From assembly GCA_046330135.1 (NCBI GenBank), contig JAXLTI010000004.1, positions 496,001 to 560,000 of the forward strand: a stretch of 64,000 nt of DNA. Direction: 5' to 3'. Source of the stretch: CAYYFX01 sp046330135 (lineage in GTDB: Bacteria > ARS69). Position 1 is the stretch's first letter, and every line of letters begins with the position of its first letter. Of this stretch, positions 15,628-23,997 are shown one piece after another. The position numbers and the translations under genes are program-made. The notes under the pieces are model-generated. The model was not told the DNA's origin and made no database searches. It saw nothing but the letters and a program-made list of their open reading frames with translations.

Positions 15628-16044
15628 GTGCCGAGCGCGTTCCTCGAGCGCGACTCCCCGCCCGGCGACGGAGCGCTGGCCGCGGCGCTGGGGAAGGCGA
15701 GCCCGCTCTGGAAAGAGCTGCAGGCCCACCTCGCCGCGGCGCACGCGCCGCTCAGCGAGAAGTGGAGCTTCTCCGGGAAGACCCAGGGGTGGATCCTCAA
15801 GCTGTCGAAGAAGAAGCAGACGGTGGTCTACCTCGTGCCATGCCCCGGCTTCTTCGTCGCCTCGTTCGCTCTCCGCGAAGAGGTGTGCGAGGCGGCGCGG
15901 CGAGCGAAGCTCCCGGCCGCGGTGCTGGAGACCATCGATCGAGCGCCGACGTACGCCGAGGGCCGCGGCGTTCGGCTGGAAGTGCGCGCGCGGAAGGAGC
16001 TCGCGAACGTCGAGAAGCTCGCCGCCCTCAAGATGTCCACGTGA
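15628..16044 (+). CDS. DUF3788 family protein
   Basis: A 138-residue protein matching DUF3788: LWKELQAHLAAAHAP..EKWSFSGKTQGW, then a LVYLVP-type strand with a PCPGFFVASFALREEV segment and a closing LEVRARKELANVEKLAALK. The family is small, cytoplasmic and uncharacterised. GTG start with GGAGGGC upstream. It belongs with the flanking DinB and DUF5655 genes in a tightly spaced three-gene unit. Confidence 0.8.
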   Translation: MPSAFLERDSPPGDGALAAALGKASPLWKELQAHLAAAHAPLSEKWSFSGKTQGWILKLSKKKQTVVYLVPCPGFFVASFALREEVCEAARRAKLPAAVLETIDRAPTYAEGRGVRLEVRARKELANVEKLAALKMST

Positions 16045-16070
16045 CGCCGTCTGGAGGAGGGAAAGCAGCG

Positions 16071-16424
16071 ATGAGCGACGCGAAGCCCACGGTGGACCAG
16101 CACTTCGAGAGCCGCGATCCCCGCGTGCGCTCCATCTACGATCGCATCGTGAAGGCGGCCGCGGCGTTCGGCCCCGTGCGTCAGGAGGCGAAGAAGACGT
16201 CGATTCACCTCGTGCGCGAGACCGCGTTCGCGGGGGTGGCCACGCGGAGGGACGCGTTGATCCTCACGTTGAAGTGCGCCGCGGACATCGAGAGTCCGCG
16301 CGTGGCGAAGCGCGAGAAGGTCTCCGCGAATCGGTGGCACGTGGAGGTGCGCCTCGAGGAGCCCGCGGAAGTGGATCGCGAATTGAAGAGCTGGCTGAAG
16401 ACCGCGTACGAGCTGTCCGGCTGA
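16071..16424 (+). CDS. DUF5655-type protein
   Basis: A 117-residue protein: VDQHFESRDPRVRSIYDRIV at the N-terminus, PVRQEAKKTSIHLVRETAFAG in the middle and VEVRLEEPAEVDRELKSWLKTAYELS at the end, the arrangement seen in DUF5655 proteins. No function is known. GGAGGAGGGAAAGC before ATG 16071 is one of the strongest ribosome-binding sites in the window. The roughly 190 bases that follow, up to 16618, have no gene I can support. Confidence 0.75.
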   Translation: MSDAKPTVDQHFESRDPRVRSIYDRIVKAAAAFGPVRQEAKKTSIHLVRETAFAGVATRRDALILTLKCAADIESPRVAKREKVSANRWHVEVRLEEPAEVDRELKSWLKTAYELSG

Positions 16425-16617
16425 TGGACGCGAGGTCGGTGGTCGGCGTTGAGACGCTCTCTCGCGGGCAAGGGGCCGGACGCGCGGGCGCCCGTGACCC
16501 CTCGCACGCGCCTGCGCTGGGGCGATGTCGGCTCCGTCGTCCGGCAGCACGGCGTGGTCTGCGCCACGGGGCGGCCGGCGCTGAACGGCGCCGCTCGCTC
16601 GCTGCCGACCCGCAGCG

Positions 16618-17505
16618 TCAGACGCTCTCGTACACCGGCACGAGGCGATCCGCGAACTCCTCGAACCGCGTGGGCGTGGTGTTCTCCGTCCGCCGTCCCT
16701 CGTGGGACTTGATCTTGCCCTCGTTGAACGCGCGGCCCATCTCGGCGTACCCCTCCGCGGTCTTCGCCGGCAGCCCCATGCCCACGAGGGCCTGGACGAA
16801 GTCGGCGTAGCCGAACTGCACGTAGCGGAGGTCCGGCTTCGCGAGCCGGCGGCCGAGGATGTTCGTGACCTCGCGGAGAGAGAGGTCGCGCTGGCCGAGG
16901 ATCTCGCGGACGGTGAAGCCCTTCCAGTCTCGCTTCCGCAGCGCCTTCGCGGCGAACTCGCCGATATCGCGCGTGGCGACCATGGAGATCGGCAGGTCCG
17001 CGGCGATGGCGCCCCCGTTGATGCCCTGGTGCTTGATCAGCGCGAGGCTCCCCAGGGTGTTCTCGAAGAAGTAGCCGGGGCGCAGCGCGAGGGCGTCGGT
17101 CCCTTGGATCGAGCGGAGCCGTTCCTCCTGCGCGTGCAAGCCCGCGATGGGCCCCGTTCCCGTCGGGAGCTCCCCGCCGAGGCTGCTCAGGAACACGACG
17201 AACCGGACGCCGCTCTTGCGGATCGCGTCGACGGTCGCCTCGCCGATGCGGTCCTGCTGCGCCCGGAGGTCGGGAGCTTGCATGTCCGACGGGAAGAGCG
17301 TGTAGACGGCGTCGGCGCCGCGGAAGGCCGTGGCGAGGTAGCCTGCGTCCGTCGCTTCGCCCGTCATCACCTCCGCCCCGCGCCGAGCGAGGTCCTGGAG
17401 GCGCTCCGCCGAGCGGCCGAGGACGCGGACCTTCTCGCCCGCGTCGAGCAGAAGCTCCGCGGCGCGCCGCCCCGTGTTCCCTGCGGCTCCCATGATCGCG
17501 ATCAT
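16618..17505 (-). CDS. NmrA-family NAD(P)-binding protein (SDR-like)
   Basis: A 295-residue atypical short-chain dehydrogenase-fold protein. The Rossmann motif is at the very start, MIAIMGAAGNTGRRAAELLL (GxxGxTG type), followed by VRVLGRSAERLQDLARRG. The middle has VRFVVFLSSLGG, and the C-terminal half contains ALRPGYFFENTLG and a substrate-binding region. Members serve as NAD(P)H-dependent quinone reductases or as redox-sensing regulators; this one lacks a clear SDR YxxxK triad, typical for NmrA/HSCARG types. It is transcribed divergently from the CoA-binding protein gene across 156 bases. Confidence 0.85.
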   Translation of the reverse strand: MIAIMGAAGNTGRRAAELLLDAGEKVRVLGRSAERLQDLARRGAEVMTGEATDAGYLATAFRGADAVYTLFPSDMQAPDLRAQQDRIGEATVDAIRKSGVRFVVFLSSLGGELPTGTGPIAGLHAQEERLRSIQGTDALALRPGYFFENTLGSLALIKHQGINGGAIAADLPISMVATRDIGEFAAKALRKRDWKGFTVREILGQRDLSLREVTNILGRRLAKPDLRYVQFGYADFVQALVGMGLPAKTAEGYAEMGRAFNEGKIKSHEGRRTENTTPTRFEEFADRLVPVYESV

Positions 17506-17661
17506 CGCGTTCTCCTCCCGAGCTTGCCGTTCGTGTCCCTGGGTCGCTGTGTCGCTGGACCCAAACGCGCTCCGGGAAGCATACTCGCGACGGCGGGCGT
17601 TGTGTCGGTCGCTTCACGATCGGAAAGGCCGCCCGGCACCGCCCCGAACGAGGGGTTTCGC

Positions 17662-18129
17662 ATGGCCGACCTGCCGGCGCCGGTCGCCGCTTTCCTGCGC
17701 GGCAAGCGTTTCGCGGTCGCCGGCGTCTCCCGGACGCCGAATCAGACCGCCAACGCCGTCTTCCGGAAGCTGCGCGCCGCCGGATACGACGTGGTTCCCA
17801 TCAATCCCGCCGCGAGCGAGGTCGAAGGCACGACCTGCTACCCGAACGTCGGGTCGGTTCCAACGCCTGTCGACGGCGTCGTGATCGTGACGCACCCGCG
17901 CGTCTCCCTGGAAATCGTACGCCAGTGCGCCGACAGCGGGGTCCGGCACGTCTGGTTCCACCGCTCGATCGGCCAGGGGAGCGTGTCGGAGGAGGCGGTG
18001 GGCGAGTGCGCGCGGCGCGGGCTCGAGTGCGTGGTGGGGGGCTGCCCGCTGATGTACTGCGCGCCGGTGGATTGGGCCCACCGGTGCATGCGCTGGTGGC
18101 TGCGCCGGGGCGGCGGCATTCCGGGCTGA
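17662..18129 (+). CDS. CoA-binding protein, YccU type
   Basis: A 155-residue single-domain CoA_binding_2 protein with a Rossmann-like fold. It has RFAVAGVSRTPNQTANAVFRKL (about residues 15-36), YDVVPINPAASEVEG, VDGVVIVTHPRVSLEIVRQC and VRHVWFHRSIGQGS, all typical of YccU. Members bind CoA in the cytoplasm; the physiological role is unclear. ATG 17662 preceded by a purine-rich AACGAGGGG. The stop is embedded in a local tandem duplication (18117-18198). Confidence 0.88.
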   Translation: MADLPAPVAAFLRGKRFAVAGVSRTPNQTANAVFRKLRAAGYDVVPINPAASEVEGTTCYPNVGSVPTPVDGVVIVTHPRVSLEIVRQCADSGVRHVWFHRSIGQGSVSEEAVGECARRGLECVVGGCPLMYCAPVDWAHRCMRWWLRRGGGIPG

Positions 18130-18198
18130 GCGCCGGCGGCCCTCGCGCCGGCCGCTGCATGCCCGGCTGAGGGCCGGCGACCCTTCGCGGCCGCCGCC
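18117..18198. repeat. Imperfect 41-bp tandem duplication over the stop codon of the YccU-like gene
   Basis: Two adjacent units of about 41 bases, one starting GCATTCCGGGCTGAG and the other GCATGCCCGGCTGAG, each followed by a GCCGGC-rich half. The first unit contains the TGA stop of the upstream gene. The GCCGGC palindromes could also form short hairpins. The 296 bases from 18130 to the next gene otherwise show only GC-rich sequence. Confidence 0.6.
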
Positions 18199-18425
18199 GC
18201 GTCGGTCCGGAGGTCTCGCTCAAGACGTCCGCCCGGCGGATTCACCGCGGCTCGGGGGACCCCGCCCCGCGACGCCGCTCGTCGGGGGATCTGCGCTCGC
18301 GCTGACCCCTCCGGGTCCGGTAGACTCGATGCGCACTGGTGCCGTGCCGGCCTACGCGGCGGCCCAGCCCCGAGGATCGGACTCCCCCCTTCCGCGCCTC
18401 ACCCCTCGCACCCTGGAGCAGGCTC

Positions 18426-21395
18426 ATGTTCTGGCTACGGTCCCGCTCTCTCGGATCAGCCGCTCTCGCCACCCTCGTCTCGGTCGGCGCGGCGCACGCG
18501 TTCACGGCACCCGCGACGCGGTCGCTCGAGTTCCCGCTCGACTACCTCAAGACGGCTCCGGTCTATCAGACGGCGCCGATTCTCGAAGTGGCCACACCGC
18601 GCTCGCTCTCGATCGGCCCGACCTGGCAGGGCCAGGTCTCGCCGCGTACCGGCCTCATCCATGCGGCGTGGGGGACAGGGTTCAACCTCGCGCGCTCCAT
18701 CAAGAACCCGTCCGACGCCGCCGACGCGGCCCGCGGCGTGCTCGATCTCGCCGGCGATCTCCTCGCGACGCGCGCGGACAACATCGAGCTGCAGGACGCC
18801 ACGGCGATGCCCGGCAAGTGGGCCGTGCACTTCCGGCAGGTCGTGAACGGCCTCCACGTCTACACCAGCGACGCGTGGGTTCTCCTGTCCGACAACGGCA
18901 CGGTGATCGCGCTCGGCTCGGACTTCTTCCCGGAGGACCGGAACGTCGAGCGGAACGCGGTGCTGTCGGAGAGCCAGGCCATCGGCGCGGCCGCCGGCGC
19001 GCTCTCCACGTCGCCGCACACGGATCGCCCGATCACCGCCGACCTCGTCTACGTCCCGGCGCCCGGCGCCGAGAAGTACGAGCTGCGTCTGGCGTACCGG
19101 GTGGTCTTCGAGTCCGATGCGCCCTTCGGCCGCTGGGAGAGCTTCGTCGACGCGACGACGGGCGCCATCCTCGGCCGGCGCAACTTCATCGACACCGTCA
19201 ACGTGACCGGCACCTCGCAGGGCGACCTGGAGGACTTCGGCTACTGCAACGGCGTGGCCACGCAGGGCTTCAAGAACCAGACGATCAACATCACCGGCGG
19301 CAGCAGCGCCGTGACGGATGCGTCGGGCAACTTCAACATCCCGAACGGCGGGACCGCGCCGGTCACCGTGACCGCCCAGTTCCTCGGCCCGTACGTCAAC
19401 GTCAACCGCTACACGGGCCTCGGCGCGGACGCGTCGTTCTCCGGCTCCGCCACGCCGGGAACGCCGCTCGTCATCAACTGGACCGATGCGAGCTCCCGCG
19501 CGGACGAGCGCGACATGTTCTTCCACATGAACCGCGTGCACGATTTCATGAAGGCGATCGATCCCACGCTGACTCAGATCGACTACGCGATGAACACGTC
19601 GGTCGGCCGGACCGATCTGTACTGCCCCGGCAACGCGTGGTGGGACGGCTCGGGCGTCAACCTGTGCGAGGCGGGCGGCGGCTACGCGAACACCGGTCGG
19701 ATCGGCAACGTGGTCTACCACGAGTATGGCCACGGTGTGACGCAGTTCACCTACACGCGACACGGCTCCGGGGAGCCCGGGGGCGATCTCCACGAAGGGA
19801 ACTCCGACGTGCTCGCGAACCTCGTCGATCGCCAGCCGATCATCGGGCTCGGCTTCTTCCAGGGCAACTGCGTGTCCGGCATCCGCAACTCGCAGAACTC
19901 GCTCCACTATCCCGCGGACCTCACGGGCGAGGGTCACCACGACGGGCAGATCATCGCCGGGTTCGTGTGGGATATGTGGCAGTCGATGCTCCTCGCGTAC
20001 CCGCAGGCCGTGGCGGACTCGCTCGCGCGTCGCATCTGGCACTTCTCGCGCGACCTCGGTCGCCCGCAGAGCCAGCCCGACCAGGTCCTCTGGTCGTTCA
20101 TGGTGGACGACGACGACGCGAACCTCGACAACGGCACTCCGCACTACAATCACCTGTGCCTGGGCGCCACGAACCATGGCTTCTCGTGCCCGGCGATTCT
20201 GACGGGCGTGCTCATCTCGCACACGCCCCTCGGGACCACGACGAACACGGTGTCGGGCTACGACGTCGTCGCCACGATCACGTCGACGGCGGCCGCGATC
20301 GATCCGTCGTCCCTCTACGTGCACTTCAAGAGGAACGGCGGCGCCTTCACCGACGTTCTCATGACCGCCACGGGGAATCCGAACGAGTACTCGGGTCACA
20401 TCCCGGCCCAGAACGCCGACTCGGAGATGCAGTACTACATCTCCGCGGCGGACATGGCCGCGAACACCCGCACCGCTCCGCCCACGGCGCCGGCGGCGCT
20501 CTTCGCGTTCGACGTCGCGTACGTGTACGACACGCTCGAGGCGGGAAGCTCCGGCTGGGTGGTCGGCGCGGCCGGCGACAACGCCACGACCGGCATCTGG
20601 ACGCGCGTCATCCCGATCGGCGGCGACGGCGCTTCGCCCACCACGGACGCCACGCCGGATCCCGGCGCGTACGCGTTCGTCACCGGCCAGTGCTCGGGGT
20701 CGCTCTGCTCGGGCGGCTGCTCGCTCGGCTGCAACGACGTCGACGGCGGGACCACGACGCTCTTCTCGCCGATCTACGACCTGACGGGCGCGACGCAGGC
20801 CAAGATCAAGTACTCGCGCTGGTACAACAACGACACGGGCGCCGATCCGAACAACGACACGTGGGTCGTGGACGTCTCGAACGACGGCGGCACGACGTGG
20901 ACGAACGTCGAGAGCACGATGGTGTCCCAGCACGCGTGGGTGGACGAGGGCGCGGATCTCGATGCCCTCTTCGGGACGCTGGGCCAGGTTCGCCTGCGCT
21001 TCAAGGCCTCCGATCTGAACTCGGGCTCGGTGGTGGAAGCCGGCGTCGACGACCTTCGCGTGCTGGCGGAGTTCGGTGCCACCGCCGTGAACGAGGTAGT
21101 GGCGGCGAGCGTCCCGCTCAAGGCGGAGCTGACGCAGAACCAGCCGAACCCCTTCAGCGCGGCCACGCGCGTGGACTTCGCGGTCCCGCGGCAGTCGAAC
21201 GTCTCGGTCGTCGTGTACGACGTGTCGGGACGCGCGGTGCGCACGCTGACGCAGGGCTCGCGTGACGCGGGCCGGTACTCGATCTCGTGGGACGGTCTCG
21301 ACGCGGCGGGTCAGCACGTCGCGGCGGGCGTCTACTTCTACCGCATGACGGCGGGCGGAGAGATGCTCACTCGGAAGATGACCGTGCTGAAGTAG
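18426..21395 (+). CDS. Secreted M36-type (fungalysin-like) metallopeptidase with sorting tail
   Basis: A 989-residue secreted protein. Residues 1-25 form a signal peptide ending AHA. Residues about 60-260 look like an FTP-type propeptide, including GKWAVHFRQVVNGLHVYTSDAW. The peptidase zinc site HEYGH is at 432-436, with the third ligand Glu457 in EGNSD, as in M36. A later beta-rich part contains a Cys-rich insert (CSGSLCSGGCSLGC) and a region resembling a jelly-roll domain. The C-terminal 90 residues are an FlgD-like sorting domain (NQPNPFSAATRVDF, then VYDVSGRAVRTL and AAGVYFYRM), suggesting export to the cell surface. ATG 18426 has CTGGAG upstream. It is followed by a terminator and looks monocistronic. 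Confidence 0.85.
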   Translation: MFWLRSRSLGSAALATLVSVGAAHAFTAPATRSLEFPLDYLKTAPVYQTAPILEVATPRSLSIGPTWQGQVSPRTGLIHAAWGTGFNLARSIKNPSDAADAARGVLDLAGDLLATRADNIELQDATAMPGKWAVHFRQVVNGLHVYTSDAWVLLSDNGTVIALGSDFFPEDRNVERNAVLSESQAIGAAAGALSTSPHTDRPITADLVYVPAPGAEKYELRLAYRVVFESDAPFGRWESFVDATTGAILGRRNFIDTVNVTGTSQGDLEDFGYCNGVATQGFKNQTINITGGSSAVTDASGNFNIPNGGTAPVTVTAQFLGPYVNVNRYTGLGADASFSGSATPGTPLVINWTDASSRADERDMFFHMNRVHDFMKAIDPTLTQIDYAMNTSVGRTDLYCPGNAWWDGSGVNLCEAGGGYANTGRIGNVVYHEYGHGVTQFTYTRHGSGEPGGDLHEGNSDVLANLVDRQPIIGLGFFQGNCVSGIRNSQNSLHYPADLTGEGHHDGQIIAGFVWDMWQSMLLAYPQAVADSLARRIWHFSRDLGRPQSQPDQVLWSFMVDDDDANLDNGTPHYNHLCLGATNHGFSCPAILTGVLISHTPLGTTTNTVSGYDVVATITSTAAAIDPSSLYVHFKRNGGAFTDVLMTATGNPNEYSGHIPAQNADSEMQYYISAADMAANTRTAPPTAPAALFAFDVAYVYDTLEAGSSGWVVGAAGDNATTGIWTRVIPIGGDGASPTTDATPDPGAYAFVTGQCSGSLCSGGCSLGCNDVDGGTTTLFSPIYDLTGATQAKIKYSRWYNNDTGADPNNDTWVVDVSNDGGTTWTNVESTMVSQHAWVDEGADLDALFGTLGQVRLRFKASDLNSGSVVEAGVDDLRVLAEFGATAVNEVVAASVPLKAELTQNQPNPFSAATRVDFAVPRQSNVSVVVYDVSGRAVRTLTQGSRDAGRYSISWDGLDAAGQHVAAGVYFYRMTAGGEMLTRKMTVLK

Positions 21396-21418
21396 GCCGG
21401 TCCACGCTCGACCAACCG

Positions 21419-21447
21419 GGGGGCGGCGCGCATCGCGCGTCGCCCCC
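21419..21447 (+). terminator. Intrinsic-type hairpin after the M36 peptidase gene
   Basis: A 13-bp stem (GGGGGCGGCGCGC-like, with one G-U pair) and a 3-base ATC loop, 23 bases after the stop, followed by TCTTGCT. The stem is strong though the T-run is short, so it fits a terminator for the long peptidase transcript. Confidence 0.65.
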
Positions 21448-21503
21448 TCTTGCTGGGCGCCGCCGGCCGGGCCATGCTCCTCGTGGCGGCGACGGAGGGT
21501 GCG

Positions 21504-22361
21504 ATGTCGGACGCGATCCGCGTGCACCGCGTGACGGCGCTGATCGCCTTCGTGGCGGTCGCCTTCGCCGTGTTCTTCGAGCTCGGCAAGAACGGTCCTT
21601 TTCGCGAGATCAACCCGTTCGGAGACGACCCCTACGACGCCGTCGGCTCGTTCGGAGTCCAGGTGGCGCTCGTCGTCGCCGTGCTCTCCTATGCGCGCGC
21701 GCTCCGCTGGAGGTCCGACGCGTCGCAGGCGTCGAAGGCCCGTCTGATCCTGCGGGGCGACGCGCTCGTCCTGTCGGCCATCCTGATCACCCTCGTGGCC
21801 GACGGCGTTGCGGAGATGCGCAGCGAAGAGCCGCCGTCGTCCTGGGGCGCGGTGCTGAGACTCCTGCTCGTCGGCATGTTCCTCCTCGTCCTCGCGAGCG
21901 CCGTGGCGGTGGTGCGTACCGGCAGCCGCGTGGACGCGCCGGAGCCCCCTTCCGACCTCACGCTCGCGGACGGCCTCGACGACGTCTGGACGCTCGTGCG
22001 CATACCGGTGTCGCGCGCGGCGGCGTTGCCCCGCGGCGTTCGGGAGGGGCTGGCCCGGCTGAGCAGTGATCGCGTCTTCGCGAAGCTCCCGTGGATCGAC
22101 CCGCGCCGGCACCCCTGGCGCTTCGCGTGGCTCTCGGGACTCGCGGCCGGCGTCGCGGTGGCGGCGGCGCAGCTCGTCCTCGAGGGGCCGGCGCCCCGCC
22201 CGCGAGTCGCCGTGCTCTTGGCGTTGATCTTCACGGCGGGAGAGCTTGCGGCGACCCTGGCGGGCTTCGCGCTGCTCGGCGCCCGCCTGGGCCTTCGCCC
22301 CGCGTCCGGAACGCGCGATTCGCGGCGGGGTTCCAGCGCCCGCCCTCGGCGTGATCGGTAA
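21504..22361 (+). CDS. Uncharacterised membrane protein
   Basis: About 285 residues with hydrophobic helices near 10-28, 55-72, 88-106 and 118-135, then a soluble stretch (about 145-205) and two more helices (about 215-237 and 244-265), ending in a basic Arg/Ser-rich tail. An N-terminal motif HRVTALIAFVAVAFAVFFELGK is notable. I recognise no family. ATG 21504 is preceded by GACGGAGGGTGCG, a good ribosome-binding site. The later helices contain EGPAPRPRVAVLLALIFTAG. Neighbours do not suggest a role. Confidence 0.6.
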   Translation: MSDAIRVHRVTALIAFVAVAFAVFFELGKNGPFREINPFGDDPYDAVGSFGVQVALVVAVLSYARALRWRSDASQASKARLILRGDALVLSAILITLVADGVAEMRSEEPPSSWGAVLRLLLVGMFLLVLASAVAVVRTGSRVDAPEPPSDLTLADGLDDVWTLVRIPVSRAAALPRGVREGLARLSSDRVFAKLPWIDPRRHPWRFAWLSGLAAGVAVAAAQLVLEGPAPRPRVAVLLALIFTAGELAATLAGFALLGARLGLRPASGTRDSRRGSSARPRRDR

Positions 22362-22452
22362 CCGTGCTTGCGAGCTTCCGTGCCGATGGCGGATGATGAC
22401 GCGCCGGCGCCGCAACGCCGACCCCCTTCCACCACCGACCTCGAGAGGGCCG

Positions 22453-22842
22453 ATGTCCACGAACGGACCCGGCGAGACCGTCGACCGACTCGTGCAGGCG
22501 ATCAACCGCGCGGATCTGGAGGGCGCTCTCGCCCTCTACGAGCCGGAGGCGGTCATGGTCGTGGAGCCGGGTCAGATCGTGCGAGGGACGTCCGAGCTTC
22601 GCGACGCGCTCGAGGCGTTCCTCGCGCTCTCGCCCACGCTCCGCTCGCAGGCCCAGCAGGTGATCGAGGCCGGGGAGCTGGCGTCGTACGTGGGGCGCTG
22701 GGCTCTCCGCGGGACGGACTCGGCCGGTCGCCCCGTCATCATGGGCGGCGAGTCCTCGAACATCCTTCGCCGGCAAGCGAACGGTCACTGGCTGATCGTG
22801 CTGGATAACCCGTGGGGGGCGAGGATCCTGGCGTCGCGATGA
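22453..22842 (+). CDS. SnoaL-like (NTF2-fold) protein
   Basis: A 129-residue protein with the NTF2-like cone fold of the SnoaL/ketosteroid-isomerase superfamily: VDRLVQAINRADLEGALALYEPEAVMVVEPG, then a GTSELRDALEAFLAL helix and a late ILRRQANGHWLIVLDNPWG strand, typical of the family's last strand. Members include isomerases, cyclases and binding proteins, and substrate cannot be inferred. ATG 22453 has GAGAGGGCCG upstream. Confidence 0.8.
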   Translation: MSTNGPGETVDRLVQAINRADLEGALALYEPEAVMVVEPGQIVRGTSELRDALEAFLALSPTLRSQAQQVIEAGELASYVGRWALRGTDSAGRPVIMGGESSNILRRQANGHWLIVLDNPWGARILASR

Positions 22843-22963
22843 ATCTCGATGGCGGGAGGAACGTGGCGAGGGACTGCGCGCCGCCCACGACGAGAACCAC
22901 GAGCGTCCGGTCGACGTGAAGGCGAAGCGGGATCCGGGGAACCCCCCGGCGGCACGAGGTCCG

Positions 22964-23584
22964 ATGGGCGACGTCCGCATCGAGCCCTACACCTCCGCGA
23001 TGGCGGAAGAAGCCACGCGCATGCTGGCGGAGGCCTTCGCGACGAACCCGCTGCACGTGGCGGCGTTCGGGACCCGGCAGGTCGCGAACAACGAGGCCTT
23101 CTTCCGCGGAGGGCTGGCCGCCATGAAGGGTCCGAAGCGGGTCGCGCTGGACGGATCGCGAGTGGTGGGGCTGGTGCACTGGGTGCGCTCGCCCGGTTGC
23201 CGCTTCTCCACCGCGGAGAAGCTCCGCATGATCCCGGCCATGATGCGGGGCTTCGGCCTGCCGGCCACGCTTCGCGTGGCATCCTGGCTCGGCGCGTGGT
23301 CGAAGCGTCACCCGACGGACGAGCACGGCCACCTCGGGCCGATCGGCGTCTCGCCCGAGTCGCAGGGGCGCGGCGTCGGCCGTCGCCTGATGGACGTCTA
23401 CTGCGACGCGCTGGATCGCGACGGAATCGCCGGTTACCTGGAAACCGATCGGCCCGAGAACGTGCGATTCTACGGGCGCTTCGGCTTCGACGTCGTCGCG
23501 GAGGCCCCGGTGCTCGGAGTTCCGAACTTCTACATGTGGCGCGAGCCGCGAGCGGCGGCACCATCGCCATCGGGCGCTCCATAG
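22964..23584 (+). CDS. GNAT N-acetyltransferase
   Basis: About 206 residues with VRIEPYTSAMAEEATRMLAEAF at the N-terminus, and HLGPIGVSPESQGRGVGRRLM (acetyl-CoA motif QGRGVG) around residue 126-146, then a PENVRFYGRFGF helix. This layout matches GNATs whose N-terminal half is long. ATG 22964 is preferred, since the extra 16 residues from GTG 22916 look like leader sequence, but I cannot exclude them. The next gene starts 24 bases downstream. Confidence 0.82.
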   Translation: MGDVRIEPYTSAMAEEATRMLAEAFATNPLHVAAFGTRQVANNEAFFRGGLAAMKGPKRVALDGSRVVGLVHWVRSPGCRFSTAEKLRMIPAMMRGFGLPATLRVASWLGAWSKRHPTDEHGHLGPIGVSPESQGRGVGRRLMDVYCDALDRDGIAGYLETDRPENVRFYGRFGFDVVAEAPVLGVPNFYMWREPRAAAPSPSGAP

Positions 23585-23608
23585 CGCCGGATCACGAGGA
23601 GGAGAAAC

Positions 23609-23968
23609 GTGCCGGATCTCACTCGCAGGGACGTGATCGTCGTTCTCGCCACGGCCGAGCAGGCGCGGCTCTCCGGCGTGGATCTGTCGGGGCTGGATCT
23701 CAACGGCCTGAACTTCGCGGGAGCCAACCTCATCAAGGCCAACCTCTCGAAAGCGAACTTGACGGGCGCATACATGCGCGCGGCCGAGCTGGAAGGGGCG
23801 AACCTCGAGGGCGCGAACCTCGCCCATGCGAACCTCAAGGAGGCGAACCTCAAGGGCTGCCTGATGAAGGGCGCGAACCTCGAGGGCGCGAACCTGAAGG
23901 ACGCCAACCTCTTCGCCGCTGACATCACTTCCGACCAGAAGGCCAGGGCCAAGGGGATCGGGGCCTGA
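23609..23968 (+). CDS. Pentapeptide-repeat protein
   Basis: A 119-residue protein made mainly of A(N/D)LxX pentapeptide repeats (for example GANLIKANLSKANLTG, LEGANLEGANLAHANLKEANLKG), which fold as a right-handed quadrilateral beta-helix, between a short N-terminal helix and a C-terminal helix. About ten repeats give a short helix of roughly two to three turns. Some such proteins mimic DNA and protect gyrase; many others have unknown roles, and no neighbour supports a gyrase link. GTG start with GAGGAGGAGAAAC upstream. Confidence 0.85.
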   Translation: MPDLTRRDVIVVLATAEQARLSGVDLSGLDLNGLNFAGANLIKANLSKANLTGAYMRAAELEGANLEGANLAHANLKEANLKGCLMKGANLEGANLKDANLFAADITSDQKARAKGIGA

Positions 23969-23997
23969 GCACGGTGCCCTCGGAGCGAGGAGTTCTC

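Noticed and set aside
16425..16617. Gene between the DUF5655 and NmrA genes
   Set aside because: Only a plus-strand low-complexity shadow is present; the interval looks like a convergent intergenic region.
18456..22505. Minus-strand open frame of 1349 codons
   Set aside because: Antisense to the M36 peptidase and the membrane protein; low-complexity Arg-rich product without motifs.
23740..23910. Short regularly spaced DNA repeats that could suggest a CRISPR-like array
   Set aside because: They are the codons of the pentapeptide repeats, in frame and without spacers.
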